NCBI RefSeq assembly: GCF_012927165.1 | Contig: NZ_JABBGA010000010.1 | Location: forward strand, 109,335-173,334 | From: Zoogloea dura | Lineage (GTDB): Bacteria > Pseudomonadota > Gammaproteobacteria > Burkholderiales > Rhodocyclaceae | Length of the DNA stretch: 64,000 bases | Reading direction: 5' to 3' | Shown: piece after piece, positions 9,493 to 19,045 of the stretch | Position numbering within the stretch: the stretch's first letter is position 1 | Layout: each line of letters begins with the position of its first letter | Notes under the pieces: generated by a model | Databases searched by the model: none | The model's input: the letters and a program-made list of their open reading frames with translations, nothing else | Told to the model about the DNA's origin: nothing | Position numbers and translations under genes: made by a program

Positions 9493-10980
9493 ATGACCAG
9501 GCCGCACCACATCCTTTACCTGACCAGCACCAGCCTGACCCCCTGTACGGTCGTGCGGGGCCAGATGAAAATCGAGCCCTCCTGCCCGCCGACCGCAGAA
9601 GGCTTCGCCCGCTTCGAAGCCTTTCTGCAGGCGAACCCGCCGGGCAGCCGCATGACCATCCTGGCCGACCTGGCGGACGAAGCCCACCACCTCGAATCCC
9701 TGCCCTTCGCCCGCGGCAGGGACCGGCGCAACATGCTGGAGCGGCGGCGGCAGCACCTCTTTGGCGACACACCTTTCGTGCTGACACGCTCGCTGGGGCG
9801 CAGCCCGGAAGGCCGCCGGGACGAACAGGTCCTGTTCGCAGCCCTGCCCCGCCCTGCCGTCATCACCCCCTGGCTGGAGCGCATCGTGCAGGCCGGGCAT
9901 GTGCCCGGAGGGATCACCTCGGTCCCCTTCCTGACCCGCCACCTCGTGCCCGCAGACATCTCCGGCCCCATGGTGCTGGCCCACGCAACACCCGCCGGCT
10001 TCCGGGTCAGCTGCTTCGAGAAGGGCCAGCCGAGGTTCAGCCGCCTGACGGCACTCGCTGCCGCTCCGGGCCAGTCGGGCAACACCTGGCAGGACGAACT
10101 GCGACGCAGCGCAGACTACCTGCTCAACCAGCGCATCCTCCCACGGGATCCTCCGACGCCGGTGCTGCTGATCCTCACGCCGGAACTGGGCCTGTCCCCG
10201 GATGCCAACCTGAGCTCCCTTCACCCAGGCCTCGCCATACGCATCGAGACCTCGCCGACCGGGGCCGCCGCGCAGCCTGGCAGCCCTCTTCACGGACTGC
10301 TCGAAATCCTGTCACGCCACCCCGGTGAGCCCCAGTTTGCGCCGCACGCCATACTGGCCCGCCGGCGCCACCTGATCTTTGCGCAAGCCGCCTGGGTACT
10401 CGCCGCGGCGGGCATTCTGGCCTGCGCCGGCGTGTCCCTTCATGACCTGGGCAGCATCCGCGACCTGCGGCAGCAAAAAGAGACGAACCTGGCCCGGAGC
10501 CGGGCACTCGAAGCTCAGGCCAGTGCCCTGCGTGGCACACTGCACACAGCCCCCAACCCCCTGCCTCAGCTGGAGCAACTGGAACTGGATCTGGCCAACC
10601 TGGAGGCCCTGCAGCAGGCGCCGCAGGGCCCCGAAACCGACCTGCGTCGCCTGGCCGATATCCTGTCCGGCAACCCGGCCATTCAAATCGAGGCCCTGGA
10701 TTGGCGGCGCCTCCCGCCTGTGGGGGAGAACAGCGCAAGCCGCAGTCTCGAGATAAAGATTGCCCCTCCGCCCCAGGAGCTGCAGGCAGGCGTGGCCCCC
10801 CCGCCGCTCATGAGCCTGCTCCGTGCATTACGTCAGTGGCCGGAAACTGAAGTCCGGCAGACAAGCGGGACGCTTGCGCCCGAGTCGCCGGCCCCGCGGG
10901 CAGGCGATGTCGCGACGGACGACAGGGCTGCACCGGACGACCATCCCAGCATCCAGGTCCGCTGGCTGCCACGCCAATGA
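9493..10980 (+). CDS. pilus-cluster inner-membrane protein, MshI/GspL-like
   Basis: 495 residues. A large N-terminal soluble region (about 1-290) has no recognised catalytic motif. One transmembrane segment follows at about 297-318 (AAWVLAAAGILACAGVSLHD), then a coiled-coil-like heptad region (about 320-385) and a C-terminal periplasmic domain. This architecture (cytoplasmic actin-like region, TM helix, PilN/GspL-like periplasmic part) fits GspL or fused MshI-type proteins, but the N-terminal half is divergent and the assignment rests on topology and position. It overlaps the next gene by ATGA. Confidence 0.7.
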   Translation: MTRPHHILYLTSTSLTPCTVVRGQMKIEPSCPPTAEGFARFEAFLQANPPGSRMTILADLADEAHHLESLPFARGRDRRNMLERRRQHLFGDTPFVLTRSLGRSPEGRRDEQVLFAALPRPAVITPWLERIVQAGHVPGGITSVPFLTRHLVPADISGPMVLAHATPAGFRVSCFEKGQPRFSRLTALAAAPGQSGNTWQDELRRSADYLLNQRILPRDPPTPVLLILTPELGLSPDANLSSLHPGLAIRIETSPTGAAAQPGSPLHGLLEILSRHPGEPQFAPHAILARRRHLIFAQAAWVLAAAGILACAGVSLHDLGSIRDLRQQKETNLARSRALEAQASALRGTLHTAPNPLPQLEQLELDLANLEALQQAPQGPETDLRRLADILSGNPAIQIEALDWRRLPPVGENSASRSLEIKIAPPPQELQAGVAPPPLMSLLRALRQWPETEVRQTSGTLAPESPAPRAGDVATDDRAAPDDHPSIQVRWLPRQ

Positions 10981-11642
10981 AGAATCCCCTCACACGCTCC
11001 ACTGCGCGGCTCGCCATGTCGGCCCTGGCGCCCGCCATGCTTGCACTCGCGGCTGGCGCGCTCCTCTTCTTCAGCCGCCACACGCTGGAAATCGCGCAAA
11101 GCCAGCTGGATTCCGCCCGCACAGCCCTGGCGCGCGCTGCGGCGGAAGTCTCGATGGCCAAAGATCTGGTCCGCCGACACGAGCTCGTGCAGGCTCATCT
11201 TGCCACCCTCCACGAACGCGGCCTTGACCAAGCCATCGATGAACTCCGCTGGCACGAGACCCTGACCAGGGCGCGCCGGGACCTCCACGTATCGTCCCTG
11301 CGCTACACCCTACCCCCCGAGAGCCCGGAGGAACGTGCAGCTGACGCACCGCCATCCTCACTCCGGATCTCCAGCCTGCGCTTTGAGGCGGAACTGCGGC
11401 ACGAGGGAGATTTCCTGGCCCTGATGCACCGACTCGAACAAGTCAGCGCAGGTGTGCGTACCCGCCACTGCAGGCTGACACTGACACAGGAGGAGGATTC
11501 AGCCCCCCGCCTGAAGGCCCGCTGCGAACTCGAGCGGGCCTACGTTCAAGCAGGGGAAGGGGACATACAGCAGGCGGACCAAGGGCGCGGCGCCCTTCCG
11601 TCAAACCGGGGGGCGCCGCTCCGGCAGGATCAGGAGCGGTAA
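10977..11642 (+). CDS. pilus-cluster membrane protein, MshJ/PilO-like
   Basis: 221 residues with an N-terminal transmembrane segment at about 13-35 ([20 protein letters not shown]), a coiled-coil stretch (about 38-95) and a C-terminal domain. This is the layout of PilO/GspM/MshJ alignment-complex proteins. It is the last gene of the pilus cluster, and its final 13 bases overlap the 3' end of the convergent argJ. The low-complexity C-terminal tail may result from the gene running into argJ. Confidence 0.65.
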   Translation: MKNPLTRSTARLAMSALAPAMLALAAGALLFFSRHTLEIAQSQLDSARTALARAAAEVSMAKDLVRRHELVQAHLATLHERGLDQAIDELRWHETLTRARRDLHVSSLRYTLPPESPEERAADAPPSSLRISSLRFEAELRHEGDFLALMHRLEQVSAGVRTRHCRLTLTQEEDSAPRLKARCELERAYVQAGEGDIQQADQGRGALPSNRGAPLRQDQER

Positions 11643-12868
11643 TCCGCGTTGATCTTGACATAGTCATAGGAGAAGTCGCAGGACCACAGGGTGGCTGCCG
11701 CAGAGCCGCGCGCGAGGTCAACCCGCACGGTGATCTCGGCCTCCTGCATCACCCGGGCACCTGCCTCCTCCCGATAGCTCGCAGCGCGTCCGCCATGCTC
11801 AGCCACCAGCACCTCCTCACCGGCGCTCGCCAACCAGACACGCAGGCGGGACACGTCGAGATCGTCAATACCCGCATAGCCAATGGCGGCCAGGATACGT
11901 CCCAGGTTGGGGTCCGACGCAAAGAAGGCCGTCTTGACCAGCGGCGAATGGCCGATGGCATAACCAACCTTGCGGCACTCATCGCGGCTGGCACCGCCCC
12001 CCACCTGCAAGGTGATGAACTTGGTCGCGCCCTCGCCATCCCGGACAATGGCCTGGGCCAGCCAGATGGAGAGGTCCAGCACCGCTGCACGGAAGGCAGC
12101 GTAATCCGCCGAGGCTGCATCCGACAGGGTCGGGTTGCCGGCCTGGCCAGTCGCAATCAGGATGAAGCTGTCGTTGGTCGAGGTGTCGCCGTCCACCGTG
12201 ATGCTGTTGAAGGACAGGTCGGCCACGTCCTTGACCAGCGCGTCCAGCAGGGGCTGGGCCACGTCCGCATCGGTGGCCAGGAAACCCAGCATGGTCGCCA
12301 TGTTCGGCTTGATCATGCCGGCGCCCTTCGACATGCCGGTGAGCGTCACGGTCTTGCCGCCGATGCTCACCTGGCGGGAGGCCGCCTTGGGCACGGTATC
12401 CGTGGTCATGATGCCGTGGCAGGCATCGAACCACCCATCCGCCCGCAGCGCCTCCCGGGCAGCAGGCAGGCCGGCCACCAGGCGCTCGACCGGCAGCGGC
12501 TCGAGGATCACCCCCGTGGAGAAGGGCAGCACCTGCTCCGCCGACACGCCCAGGAGCGCCCCCACGGCCTCGCAGCTCGCACGGGCGGCAGCCAGGCCAG
12601 GCTCCCCCGTGCCGGCATTGGCCACTCCGGTATTGATCACCAGCGCCCGGATCCCGCCAGCCGGCAGATGGGCCTTGCATACCTGCACAGGCGCCGCGCA
12701 GAAACGGTTCTGGGTAAACACCCCGGCCACGCGGGCGCCCGGCGCCAGCTCGATCAGGGTCAGATCCTTGCGGTTCTGCTTGCGGATGGCGGCCTCGGCC
12801 ACACCGAGGCGGACGCCGGTGACAGGCAGAAGGGCAGCGGCTTCAGGGGCACACAACAGGACAGGCAT
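11630..12868 (-). CDS. argJ: bifunctional ornithine acetyltransferase / N-acetylglutamate synthase
   Basis: A 412-residue ArgJ, which recycles the acetyl group from N-acetylornithine to glutamate and can also make N-acetylglutamate from acetyl-CoA in arginine biosynthesis. The self-cleavage site is visible in [16 protein letters not shown]; the threonine of MATML is the nucleophile that separates the alpha and beta chains. [15 protein letters not shown] and the C-terminal [13 protein letters not shown] are family signatures. Its length is normal for the family. It converges on the pilus cluster with a 13-base overlap. No other arg genes are nearby. Confidence 0.95.
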   Translation of the reverse strand: MPVLLCAPEAAALLPVTGVRLGVAEAAIRKQNRKDLTLIELAPGARVAGVFTQNRFCAAPVQVCKAHLPAGGIRALVINTGVANAGTGEPGLAAARASCEAVGALLGVSAEQVLPFSTGVILEPLPVERLVAGLPAAREALRADGWFDACHGIMTTDTVPKAASRQVSIGGKTVTLTGMSKGAGMIKPNMATMLGFLATDADVAQPLLDALVKDVADLSFNSITVDGDTSTNDSFILIATGQAGNPTLSDAASADYAAFRAAVLDLSIWLAQAIVRDGEGATKFITLQVGGGASRDECRKVGYAIGHSPLVKTAFFASDPNLGRILAAIGYAGIDDLDVSRLRVWLASAGEEVLVAEHGGRAASYREEAGARVMQEAEITVRVDLARGSAAATLWSCDFSYDYVKINADYRS

Positions 12869-13262
12869 GAAAGACTCCGGAGATTCCTAGTTTTATGAGG
12901 ATGAATGACACATACGCTGGCGCATCAGAATCGAGGCCAGCCTTGACGCGGATGATAGCGCCTCAAGGCTGCCAGGGGTTTGCACGCACAGGCGTCCCGT
13001 CCCAGCCCTCAGGGCCAGCCGCAGCCAGCCTTTCACACAGGCGTCTACACCATGACGAGCGTGCGTCGGCCAGTTCACCGGCATGTCGAATTTTTTTACA
13101 CATCCTTGCACTCAAGTCTTCAATGAAATATTTTCCATAAAAAAAACATGAACTTACAGACGTAAAAATAGCTGGCACAGGACGTGCTAGATGGTTAGCG
13201 CGTCTTACTGCTGGCTCACAGCAACAGTCTGTTAGCAACCTACATCTGCAAAAGGAAATAAA
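12869..13262. other. argJ / PEP-CTERM divergent intergenic region
   Basis: 394 bp. The left part must carry the argJ promoter. The right 180 bp is markedly AT-rich with long A and T runs and carries the sigma-54-type promoter of the exported PEP-CTERM gene, leaving a leader of roughly 60 nt. No other gene is evident. Confidence 0.6.
13173..13188 (+). promoter_or_regulatory. sigma-54-type (-24/-12) promoter
   Basis: TGGCACAGGACGTGCT matches the RpoN consensus TGGCAC-R-N4-TTGC-W at all fixed positions but one, with the correct 10-bp spacing between the GG and GC dinucleotides. It lies 75 bp upstream of the PEP-CTERM gene. PEP-CTERM structural genes in exopolysaccharide-producing proteobacteria are known to be controlled by RpoN with the PrsK/PrsR pair, which fits. 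Confidence 0.75.
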
Positions 13263-14132
13263 ATGAAACTCTCCAAGATTGCTCTGGCCACTGCTGCTAC
13301 GCTGCTCAGCGGTGCCGCCTTCGCCGATTTCGTTCCGCTGCCCGTCGGCGTTGGCATCCTCGAAGATGACAACATCGAGTACGTTCTGGACGCTCAAGGC
13401 AACTTCAAGACCAGCGGCACCCTGGCCGTTGGCGACCGTCTGCGCGCTGTCGTGAAGTTCAGCAACGTCCTGAACCCCGACAACTCCGTCTTTACCGCCC
13501 TCGGCGCCCCCGGCCTTGAGCTGACCGGCATCTCCGAAATCGAAGTGAAGTCGATCAACGCGGTTACCGGCCTCTACACCTTCGGCACCTCCGCCGCCTT
13601 CACTTCCGTGTATGGCGCCGGCGCCATGGCCGCCATGTTCGCCCAGACCACCGGCGACTTCTTCACCTCCTGCAACGGCACCAGCATCGCTGCCTGCGAA
13701 ACCGCCGCCACCAACGGTACCAAGTGGGCTGTTGCCGGCCTGTCGGATGCGGACGACTTCTGGGTTGCCAGCAGCGCCATCGCCGGCGTTCCCCTGAACA
13801 CCATCGACGTCAGCACCCTGTCCGGCTCCGCCGCGACCACCAAGGTTGCCGTGGCCAACTTTGCCCTGTCCATCCTGTACAACGGCACTGGCTACGAGTT
13901 CAACGAACAGACCTCGGCCCTGTCCCCGTTCTACACCGTTGGCGGCGATGGCAAGACCGACGTTATCGGCTCCGGTGACATTCTCGGTGGTCAAGGCCTC
14001 GCCAACAACTACGTTGCTCGCAGCGACTTCGACTTCCAGGTGAGCCGCGTGCCGGAACCCACCAGCATGTCCCTGATCGGCCTCGGCCTGCTGGGCCTGG
14101 GCGCTCTGTCCCGCAAGCGCAAGGCTTCCTGA
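13263..14132 (+). CDS. PEP-CTERM sorting-domain exported protein
   Basis: A 289-residue secreted protein. A Sec signal peptide (MKLSKIALATAATLLSGAAFA, cleavage near residue 21) is followed by a mature region of no recognised fold rich in Gly, Ala, Ser and Thr. At the C-terminus is a full PEP-CTERM signal: VPEPTSM, a hydrophobic helix (LIGLGLLGLGAL), then the basic tail RKRKAS. The family is processed by exosortase (EpsH) and linked to exopolysaccharide, biofilm and floc formation. AAAGGA precedes the ATG. The gene is monocistronic between a sigma-54-type promoter and its own terminator. The substrate or structural role is unknown. Confidence 0.92.
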   Translation: MKLSKIALATAATLLSGAAFADFVPLPVGVGILEDDNIEYVLDAQGNFKTSGTLAVGDRLRAVVKFSNVLNPDNSVFTALGAPGLELTGISEIEVKSINAVTGLYTFGTSAAFTSVYGAGAMAAMFAQTTGDFFTSCNGTSIAACETAATNGTKWAVAGLSDADDFWVASSAIAGVPLNTIDVSTLSGSAATTKVAVANFALSILYNGTGYEFNEQTSALSPFYTVGGDGKTDVIGSGDILGGQGLANNYVARSDFDFQVSRVPEPTSMSLIGLGLLGLGALSRKRKAS

Positions 14133-14179
14133 TCTCCTGACGGAAATCACGTGCTGCCCCTGCAGCACGCAAGCCTGAA

Positions 14180-14212
14180 CAAGCCCCCGGTTTTCCGGGG
14201 GCTTGTTTTTTT
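14180..14212 (+). terminator. rho-independent terminator of the PEP-CTERM gene
   Basis: An 11-bp perfect stem (CAAGCCCCCGG with its complement), a TTTT loop and a run of seven T's, 48 bp after the stop codon. Confidence 0.92.
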
Positions 14213-14363
14213 ATGCCCATCACCCGCGGTATCCTCTTCTCCTGATCACTGGCATCCGTGTAATACGCAGCCCAAGGATCGGATCATTCGGTTCCACGCC
14301 GCCCATGCACCCCGCATGTAGCGGTCTTCAGTTACCGCAATCTGCCCGGAGAAGGCCTTACCC

Positions 14364-15392
14364 ATGGACATTCTGGAACTACTGCGCCTGGCCACCCGCG
14401 CCCCATCCGCGGACAACTCCCAGCCCTGGACCTTCACCCAGCAAGCTGACGTCCTGAGCTGCCGCTACGCCCACCCGGGCAACTTCCGCGATCCCTTCGG
14501 TCCCAACGGGCATGCATCCCTGCTGGCAGCAGGCGCGCTGCACGAAAACCTGGACCTGATCACCGGCGGACAGGTCGAGTGCCGCCTGGATACCGGCCGC
14601 GAAGACATACCTTGGGAGTTGAACATCAGGCCTGCAGGTGCCTCCAGCCCTTCCAGCGCGTTACGCGGTCAGATGGAGAATCGCCATACCAACCGCCACC
14701 CCTTCGCCAGGCGCCTCCCGGGGCCACTCCCCGACTGCCAGGCCAGCCCTGGCGTGCGGATCATCACCTGCACGGAGAGCCCCCGCATCCATGCCCTGGG
14801 CGAGGCACTGCAACTCTGCTCGCGGGCCCGTTTCAATCAACCGGAACTCCATGAATGGTTGTTCACCAGCCTGCGCTGGAACGATGACGAGATCGCAGCA
14901 GGCGACGGGCTCGACATCAATACGCTCCACCTCCCGCCGGGCGGCCAGCACTTCATGCGCTGGATCAAGCCCTGGCACAGGATGGAAATGCTCAACCGGC
15001 TGGGTGTCGACAGGATGATGTCGATTGCCGATACCGTCATGGTCAAGCAGGCGCCCGCGGTCATTGCCCTGTGCGGCAGCGACGAGGCGCAAGACGTCTG
15101 GAACGCGGGGAGAACCCTGCAGCGCCTGTGGCTTGGATTGAACGATGCCGGCCTGGCCGTTCATCCCTACTACGCCGTGACCGACCTCGGCAACCGGCGC
15201 AAGGCCGGTCGCCTTCTGCCTGGCTGGGATGCCTCCGTCCAGCGCGGCGAGGAAATCTGCGCCGACACCCTCGGTCTCGAGCGAGGCGAGCAGGTCCACA
15301 TGCTGCTGCGCGTCGGCCTCGCCCGCCACGAGGCTGTCCGCGCCAGGCGTCGCCCCGCACAGCGCTTTCTCTCCGCGGACAACAGAGCATGA
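14364..15392 (+). CDS. nitroreductase-family protein
   Basis: 342 residues. The N-terminal ATRAPSADNSQPWTF is the FMN-binding signature of nitroreductase-like flavoproteins, and ENRHTNRHPFARRLPG matches the central region of the longer Acg/TpaG-type branch. The C-terminal half contains a second domain-like repeat (VIALCGSDEAQDVWNAG...LWLGLNDAGLAVHPYY), a frequent nitroreductase motif. The natural substrate cannot be deduced. GGAGAAGG lies upstream of the ATG. It stands alone between a terminator and the ABC permease genes. Confidence 0.75.
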   Translation: MDILELLRLATRAPSADNSQPWTFTQQADVLSCRYAHPGNFRDPFGPNGHASLLAAGALHENLDLITGGQVECRLDTGREDIPWELNIRPAGASSPSSALRGQMENRHTNRHPFARRLPGPLPDCQASPGVRIITCTESPRIHALGEALQLCSRARFNQPELHEWLFTSLRWNDDEIAAGDGLDINTLHLPPGGQHFMRWIKPWHRMEMLNRLGVDRMMSIADTVMVKQAPAVIALCGSDEAQDVWNAGRTLQRLWLGLNDAGLAVHPYYAVTDLGNRRKAGRLLPGWDASVQRGEEICADTLGLERGEQVHMLLRVGLARHEAVRARRRPAQRFLSADNRA

Positions 15393-15647
15393 ATCCCCGC
15401 GCGGGTCTAAAGTCCGCCCGTTCCTGTCCGACATAGATCTGACGGGCATTTTCCGGAATCCCACCCGGCAGCCGCCATCCGCCGAGGAAGGTCTTTGGGC
15501 TACCATGTCGGCATGGGCGTCCGGGCGTACCTTTCGCTCACGCCCTCATTCAACACGCCAGGAACAGGAATCGACCCCCATGGCACGCATGCATAGCTCC
15601 AGGCACCTGCCAGCCCCCGGTGGCGCTCACCCTGCAGCGAGGACAAG

Positions 15648-16886
15648 ATGAAACTGAATCTTGGCATCCTCCGCGGCATCGTCGACCTGGCCTCACGCAA
15701 CCTGACGCGCCAGCGGAGACGCTCCCTGCTTGCGCTAGGCACTGTCTGCGGCGGGGTGGTGGCCTTCCTGCTGGCGGGCGGCTTCATCCACTGGATCTTC
15801 CTGCAGATGCGGGAGGCCACCATCCACGCCCAATTGGGGCACATCCAGATCACCCGGCCAGGCTACTTCAAGGAGGGCATCAGCGACCCCTACCGCTACC
15901 TGTTGCCGGACGACACGTCCGCGGTATCGGCCATCGCCCCCGATCAGATCAGCGCGGTCTCGCCCCGCCTGGCCTTCAGCGGCCTGGTCAGCAAGGAAGA
16001 CTCGACCGTATCGTTCATCGGGGAAGGGATCGACCCGGTGCGCGAAGCACCGATCACCAGTGCAATCTCGATTGTGTCCGGCAAGGACCTGACTGCCAGC
16101 CCACCCGACTCCGCCATAGTCGGCGAAGGACTGGCGGCCAACCTGGGGGTTGCCGCCGGTGATCGCATCGTCCTGCTCGTCACCACTTCGAACGGCAGCA
16201 TCAATGCGGTGGAGCTTACGGTCGCCGGGCTCTTCGCCACCAGCACCAAGGCTTATGACGATACCGCCCTGCGGGTTCCCATTCCGGTCGCCCGCAAGCT
16301 GATGCGGGTCCAGGGCGCCACGAGCTGGGTGGTCCTGCTCCACGAGACATCCCAGACCCAGCCCACCGCCGAGCTCTTCCGCTCCAAGCTGCCCCCGAAG
16401 GAGTTCGAAGTCGTTCCCTGGGAACAGCTGGCCGACTTCTACACCAAGACGGTAACGCTGTTTTCAAAGCAGGTGGGCGTCGTGCGCCTGCTGATCGCCA
16501 TCATCGTCATCCTGACCATCTCGAACACCCTGTCGATGGCCGTCGCCGAACGCACGGGAGAAATCGGCACCTCCATGGCCCTGGGTGTCCGCCGCAGCGG
16601 GATCATGGCGCTGTTCATCTGTGAAGGCCTCCTCCTCGGCACCATAGGCGGGCTGCTCGGCATCGGTCTGGGTTATCTCGTCGCGGCTGCGATCTCGGCC
16701 GTCGGCATCCCGATGCCGCCACCGCCGGGCATGGCGCGCGGCTATATCGGTGCGATCCTGGTCTCCCCGGGCCTCGCCCTGGATGCCTTCCTACTGGCGT
16801 TCGTGACCACCCTCCTCGCAAGCATCCTGCCCGCCTGGAAGGCCTCACGGATGAACATCGTCGACGCACTGCGCCACCAGCGCTGA
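15648..16886 (+). CDS. FtsX/MacB-type ABC transporter permease
   Basis: 412 residues. The topology is one N-terminal transmembrane helix (about 28-50), a large periplasmic MacB_PCD-like domain (about 55-270), and three C-terminal helices in an FtsX domain (about 285-405). SNTLSMAVAERTGEIGTSMA is the conserved cytoplasmic coupling segment of LolC/E and MacB-type permeases. It is paralogous to the next gene; both carry the unusual AIGIPMPPPP-type turn. The genes are 5 bp apart. No ATPase is encoded alongside. A lipoprotein-transport or mechanotransmission role is inferred from family only. Confidence 0.85.
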   Translation: MKLNLGILRGIVDLASRNLTRQRRRSLLALGTVCGGVVAFLLAGGFIHWIFLQMREATIHAQLGHIQITRPGYFKEGISDPYRYLLPDDTSAVSAIAPDQISAVSPRLAFSGLVSKEDSTVSFIGEGIDPVREAPITSAISIVSGKDLTASPPDSAIVGEGLAANLGVAAGDRIVLLVTTSNGSINAVELTVAGLFATSTKAYDDTALRVPIPVARKLMRVQGATSWVVLLHETSQTQPTAELFRSKLPPKEFEVVPWEQLADFYTKTVTLFSKQVGVVRLLIAIIVILTISNTLSMAVAERTGEIGTSMALGVRRSGIMALFICEGLLLGTIGGLLGIGLGYLVAAAISAVGIPMPPPPGMARGYIGAILVSPGLALDAFLLAFVTTLLASILPAWKASRMNIVDALRHQR

Positions 16887-16891
16887 CCGCC

Positions 16892-18106
16892 ATGCTGCTC
16901 AAACTCGCCTCCCGCAACATCCTGCGCCAGAAGCTGCGTACCGCCATGACCCTGGCGGCGATCGTGATCGGCGTGGCCGGCCTCATCCTGTCCGGTGGCT
17001 TCGTCCAGGACATCTTCATCCAGCTCGGCGAAGCTTTCATCCACTCCCAGACCGGCCACATCCAGGTGTTCCGCAAGGACTACCTGGAGAAGGGCAGCCG
17101 CCAGCCGGAGCGCTTCCTGATCGACGCCCCCGACAAGCTGGCCGCAACGATAGCCGCCAGCCCCGGCGTGGAGTCCGTCTCCTCGCGCCTCAACTTCGCC
17201 GGTCTGCTCAACAACGGCAAGCGTGACCTGGGCATCATCGGGGAAGGCGTGGAACCCGACAAGGAAGCCCGTATCGGTACCTATGTGAAGGTCACCGCCG
17301 GCCGCCCCCTGACGGACAAGGATCAATACGGCGTATTCATCGGCCAGGGCGTGGCCCACTCCCTGAACCTCCACCCGGGCGACACGGTGAACCTCGTGAT
17401 GAACACCTCCGACGGCGCGCTGAATACCCTGGAGTTCACGGTCATCGGGATTTTCCAGAGCTTCTCCCAGGAGTTCGACGCCCGCGCGGTACGCATTCCC
17501 CTGCGCGCCGCCCAGGAGCTGCTGGCAACCAAGGGAGCGAACCTGCTGGTCGTCTCGCTGAACCGGACCGAAGACACCGACACGGTCTTCAAGGGCCTGC
17601 GCGGCCAGCTCGACCCGGACAAGCTCGATGTCAAGACCTGGCGCCAGCTGTCCGACTTCTACGACAAGACCATCGTCCTCTATGATCGGCAGTTCGGGGT
17701 GTTGCAGCTGATCATCCTGTTCATGGTCCTGCTGTCGGTCATCAACAGCATGAACATGAGCACCTTTGAGCGCATCAGCGAGTTCGGCACCCTGCAGGCG
17801 CTGGGCAACCGCGAGAAGGATGTCTTCCGCCTGCTGATGTACGAGAGCTGCATCCTCGGGGCGATTGGCGCCACCGCCGGGGTCATCGTCGGCATACTGC
17901 TCGCGCTGATCATCTCCGCCATCGGCATCCCGATGCCGCCGCCCCCCATCGGCAATGTCGGCTACACCGCCTACGTCCGGCTGGTGCCCTCGACCATCGC
18001 CAGCGCCTGGATCATCGGCTTCCTGGCAACCGTCCTCGCCTCGATCCTGCCCGCCAAGCGCATCGTCCGCATGCCCATTGTCGATGCCCTGCGGCAGAGC
18101 ATCTGA
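16892..18106 (+). CDS. FtsX/MacB-type ABC transporter permease (paralogue)
   Basis: 404 residues with the same one-plus-three transmembrane layout as the gene before it. The coupling segment is NSMNMSTFERISEFGTLQAL, and ISAIGIPMPPPPIG precedes the penultimate helix. The two permeases probably form a heterodimer. A methyltransferase gene follows after 30 bp on the same strand, suggesting one operon of three. The ATP-binding subunit must be supplied from elsewhere in the genome. Confidence 0.85.
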   Translation: MLLKLASRNILRQKLRTAMTLAAIVIGVAGLILSGGFVQDIFIQLGEAFIHSQTGHIQVFRKDYLEKGSRQPERFLIDAPDKLAATIAASPGVESVSSRLNFAGLLNNGKRDLGIIGEGVEPDKEARIGTYVKVTAGRPLTDKDQYGVFIGQGVAHSLNLHPGDTVNLVMNTSDGALNTLEFTVIGIFQSFSQEFDARAVRIPLRAAQELLATKGANLLVVSLNRTEDTDTVFKGLRGQLDPDKLDVKTWRQLSDFYDKTIVLYDRQFGVLQLIILFMVLLSVINSMNMSTFERISEFGTLQALGNREKDVFRLLMYESCILGAIGATAGVIVGILLALIISAIGIPMPPPPIGNVGYTAYVRLVPSTIASAWIIGFLATVLASILPAKRIVRMPIVDALRQSI

Positions 18107-18136
18107 ACACGCCCTGACACGAAAGGGAAACACACC

Positions 18137-19009
18137 ATGATGAACCCTGCCCTGATCCCGGTCTTTCTGCGGGAGCTCCTGGTGGAACGAAGCCTGCCTC
18201 GCGAACCCGAGCCCGACCTGGTCATGGACGACCCGGAGCAGGTCGCGGCCTATGCCGAAGCCGGCCGCATCGATGGCGTGATGGCGGCGTCCTACCTGTT
18301 CCATTCGGCGCGGATCAGCCAGACCATCCAGGGTGCCCGCAGCGTGCTGGACCTGGGCTGCGGGCCTGCCACCCAACTGAGCCAGATCGCCCAGCTGAAC
18401 CCGGACATCCAGTTCACCGGCATCGACCTGTCCCCCACCATGCTCACCGACGCGGAAGCCCATGTCCGCAATCTCGGGCTGAAGAACGTGCGCTTCATCG
18501 AGGGGGACATCTCCACCCTGGAGAAAGTGGGCGACGCATCCATGGACGGTGTGATCAGCACCATGGCCCTGCACCACCTGCCCAGGCTCGAGCTGCTGGC
18601 CAACACTTTCCAATCGGTACGCCGCGTGCTCACGCCTGGCGGCGCGGTATACCTGACAGACTTCGGGCGGCTCAAATCACTCAAGTCGGTGATCTTCTTC
18701 GCCTACATGAACGCCCGCTACCAGCCCCACCTGTTCTCCCTCGACTACGAACGCTCCCTGCGGGCAGCCTTCATCAAGGAAGAATTCGAGACCCTGGCGA
18801 GCCAGTTCCTGCCCCCCGGGATCAAGGTCCATTCGACCTTCAAGGTTCCGTTCCTGGTGATCGTCAAGTCGCCGGACCGGGGCTTGCCGGATGCATTGCG
18901 CAGCCATATCGGGAAGCTCTACCGCGAGCTGCGCCCCCGCTACCGCCGCGACATGGACGACATGCGCCGCTTCTTCGGCATGGGCGGGCTGCCCAACGAT
19001 CCGTTCTGA
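18137..19009 (+). CDS. class I SAM-dependent methyltransferase
   Basis: 290 residues. Motif I is VLDLGCGPATQLSQIA with the acidic residue of strand 2 in FTGIDLS. Motif IV is GVISTMALHHLP and the post-motif is VLTPGGAVYLTDFGRLKS. An N-terminal helical extension (about 1-60) precedes the Rossmann fold. The substrate is unknown. Its position directly behind two ABC permeases suggests it modifies the transported compound or lipid; this is inference. Confidence 0.8.
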   Translation: MMNPALIPVFLRELLVERSLPREPEPDLVMDDPEQVAAYAEAGRIDGVMAASYLFHSARISQTIQGARSVLDLGCGPATQLSQIAQLNPDIQFTGIDLSPTMLTDAEAHVRNLGLKNVRFIEGDISTLEKVGDASMDGVISTMALHHLPRLELLANTFQSVRRVLTPGGAVYLTDFGRLKSLKSVIFFAYMNARYQPHLFSLDYERSLRAAFIKEEFETLASQFLPPGIKVHSTFKVPFLVIVKSPDRGLPDALRSHIGKLYRELRPRYRRDMDDMRRFFGMGGLPNDPF

Positions 19010-19045
19010 ACGAAGCGCCGCCGCCCCGGCGGCCTCCGGTCTTGC

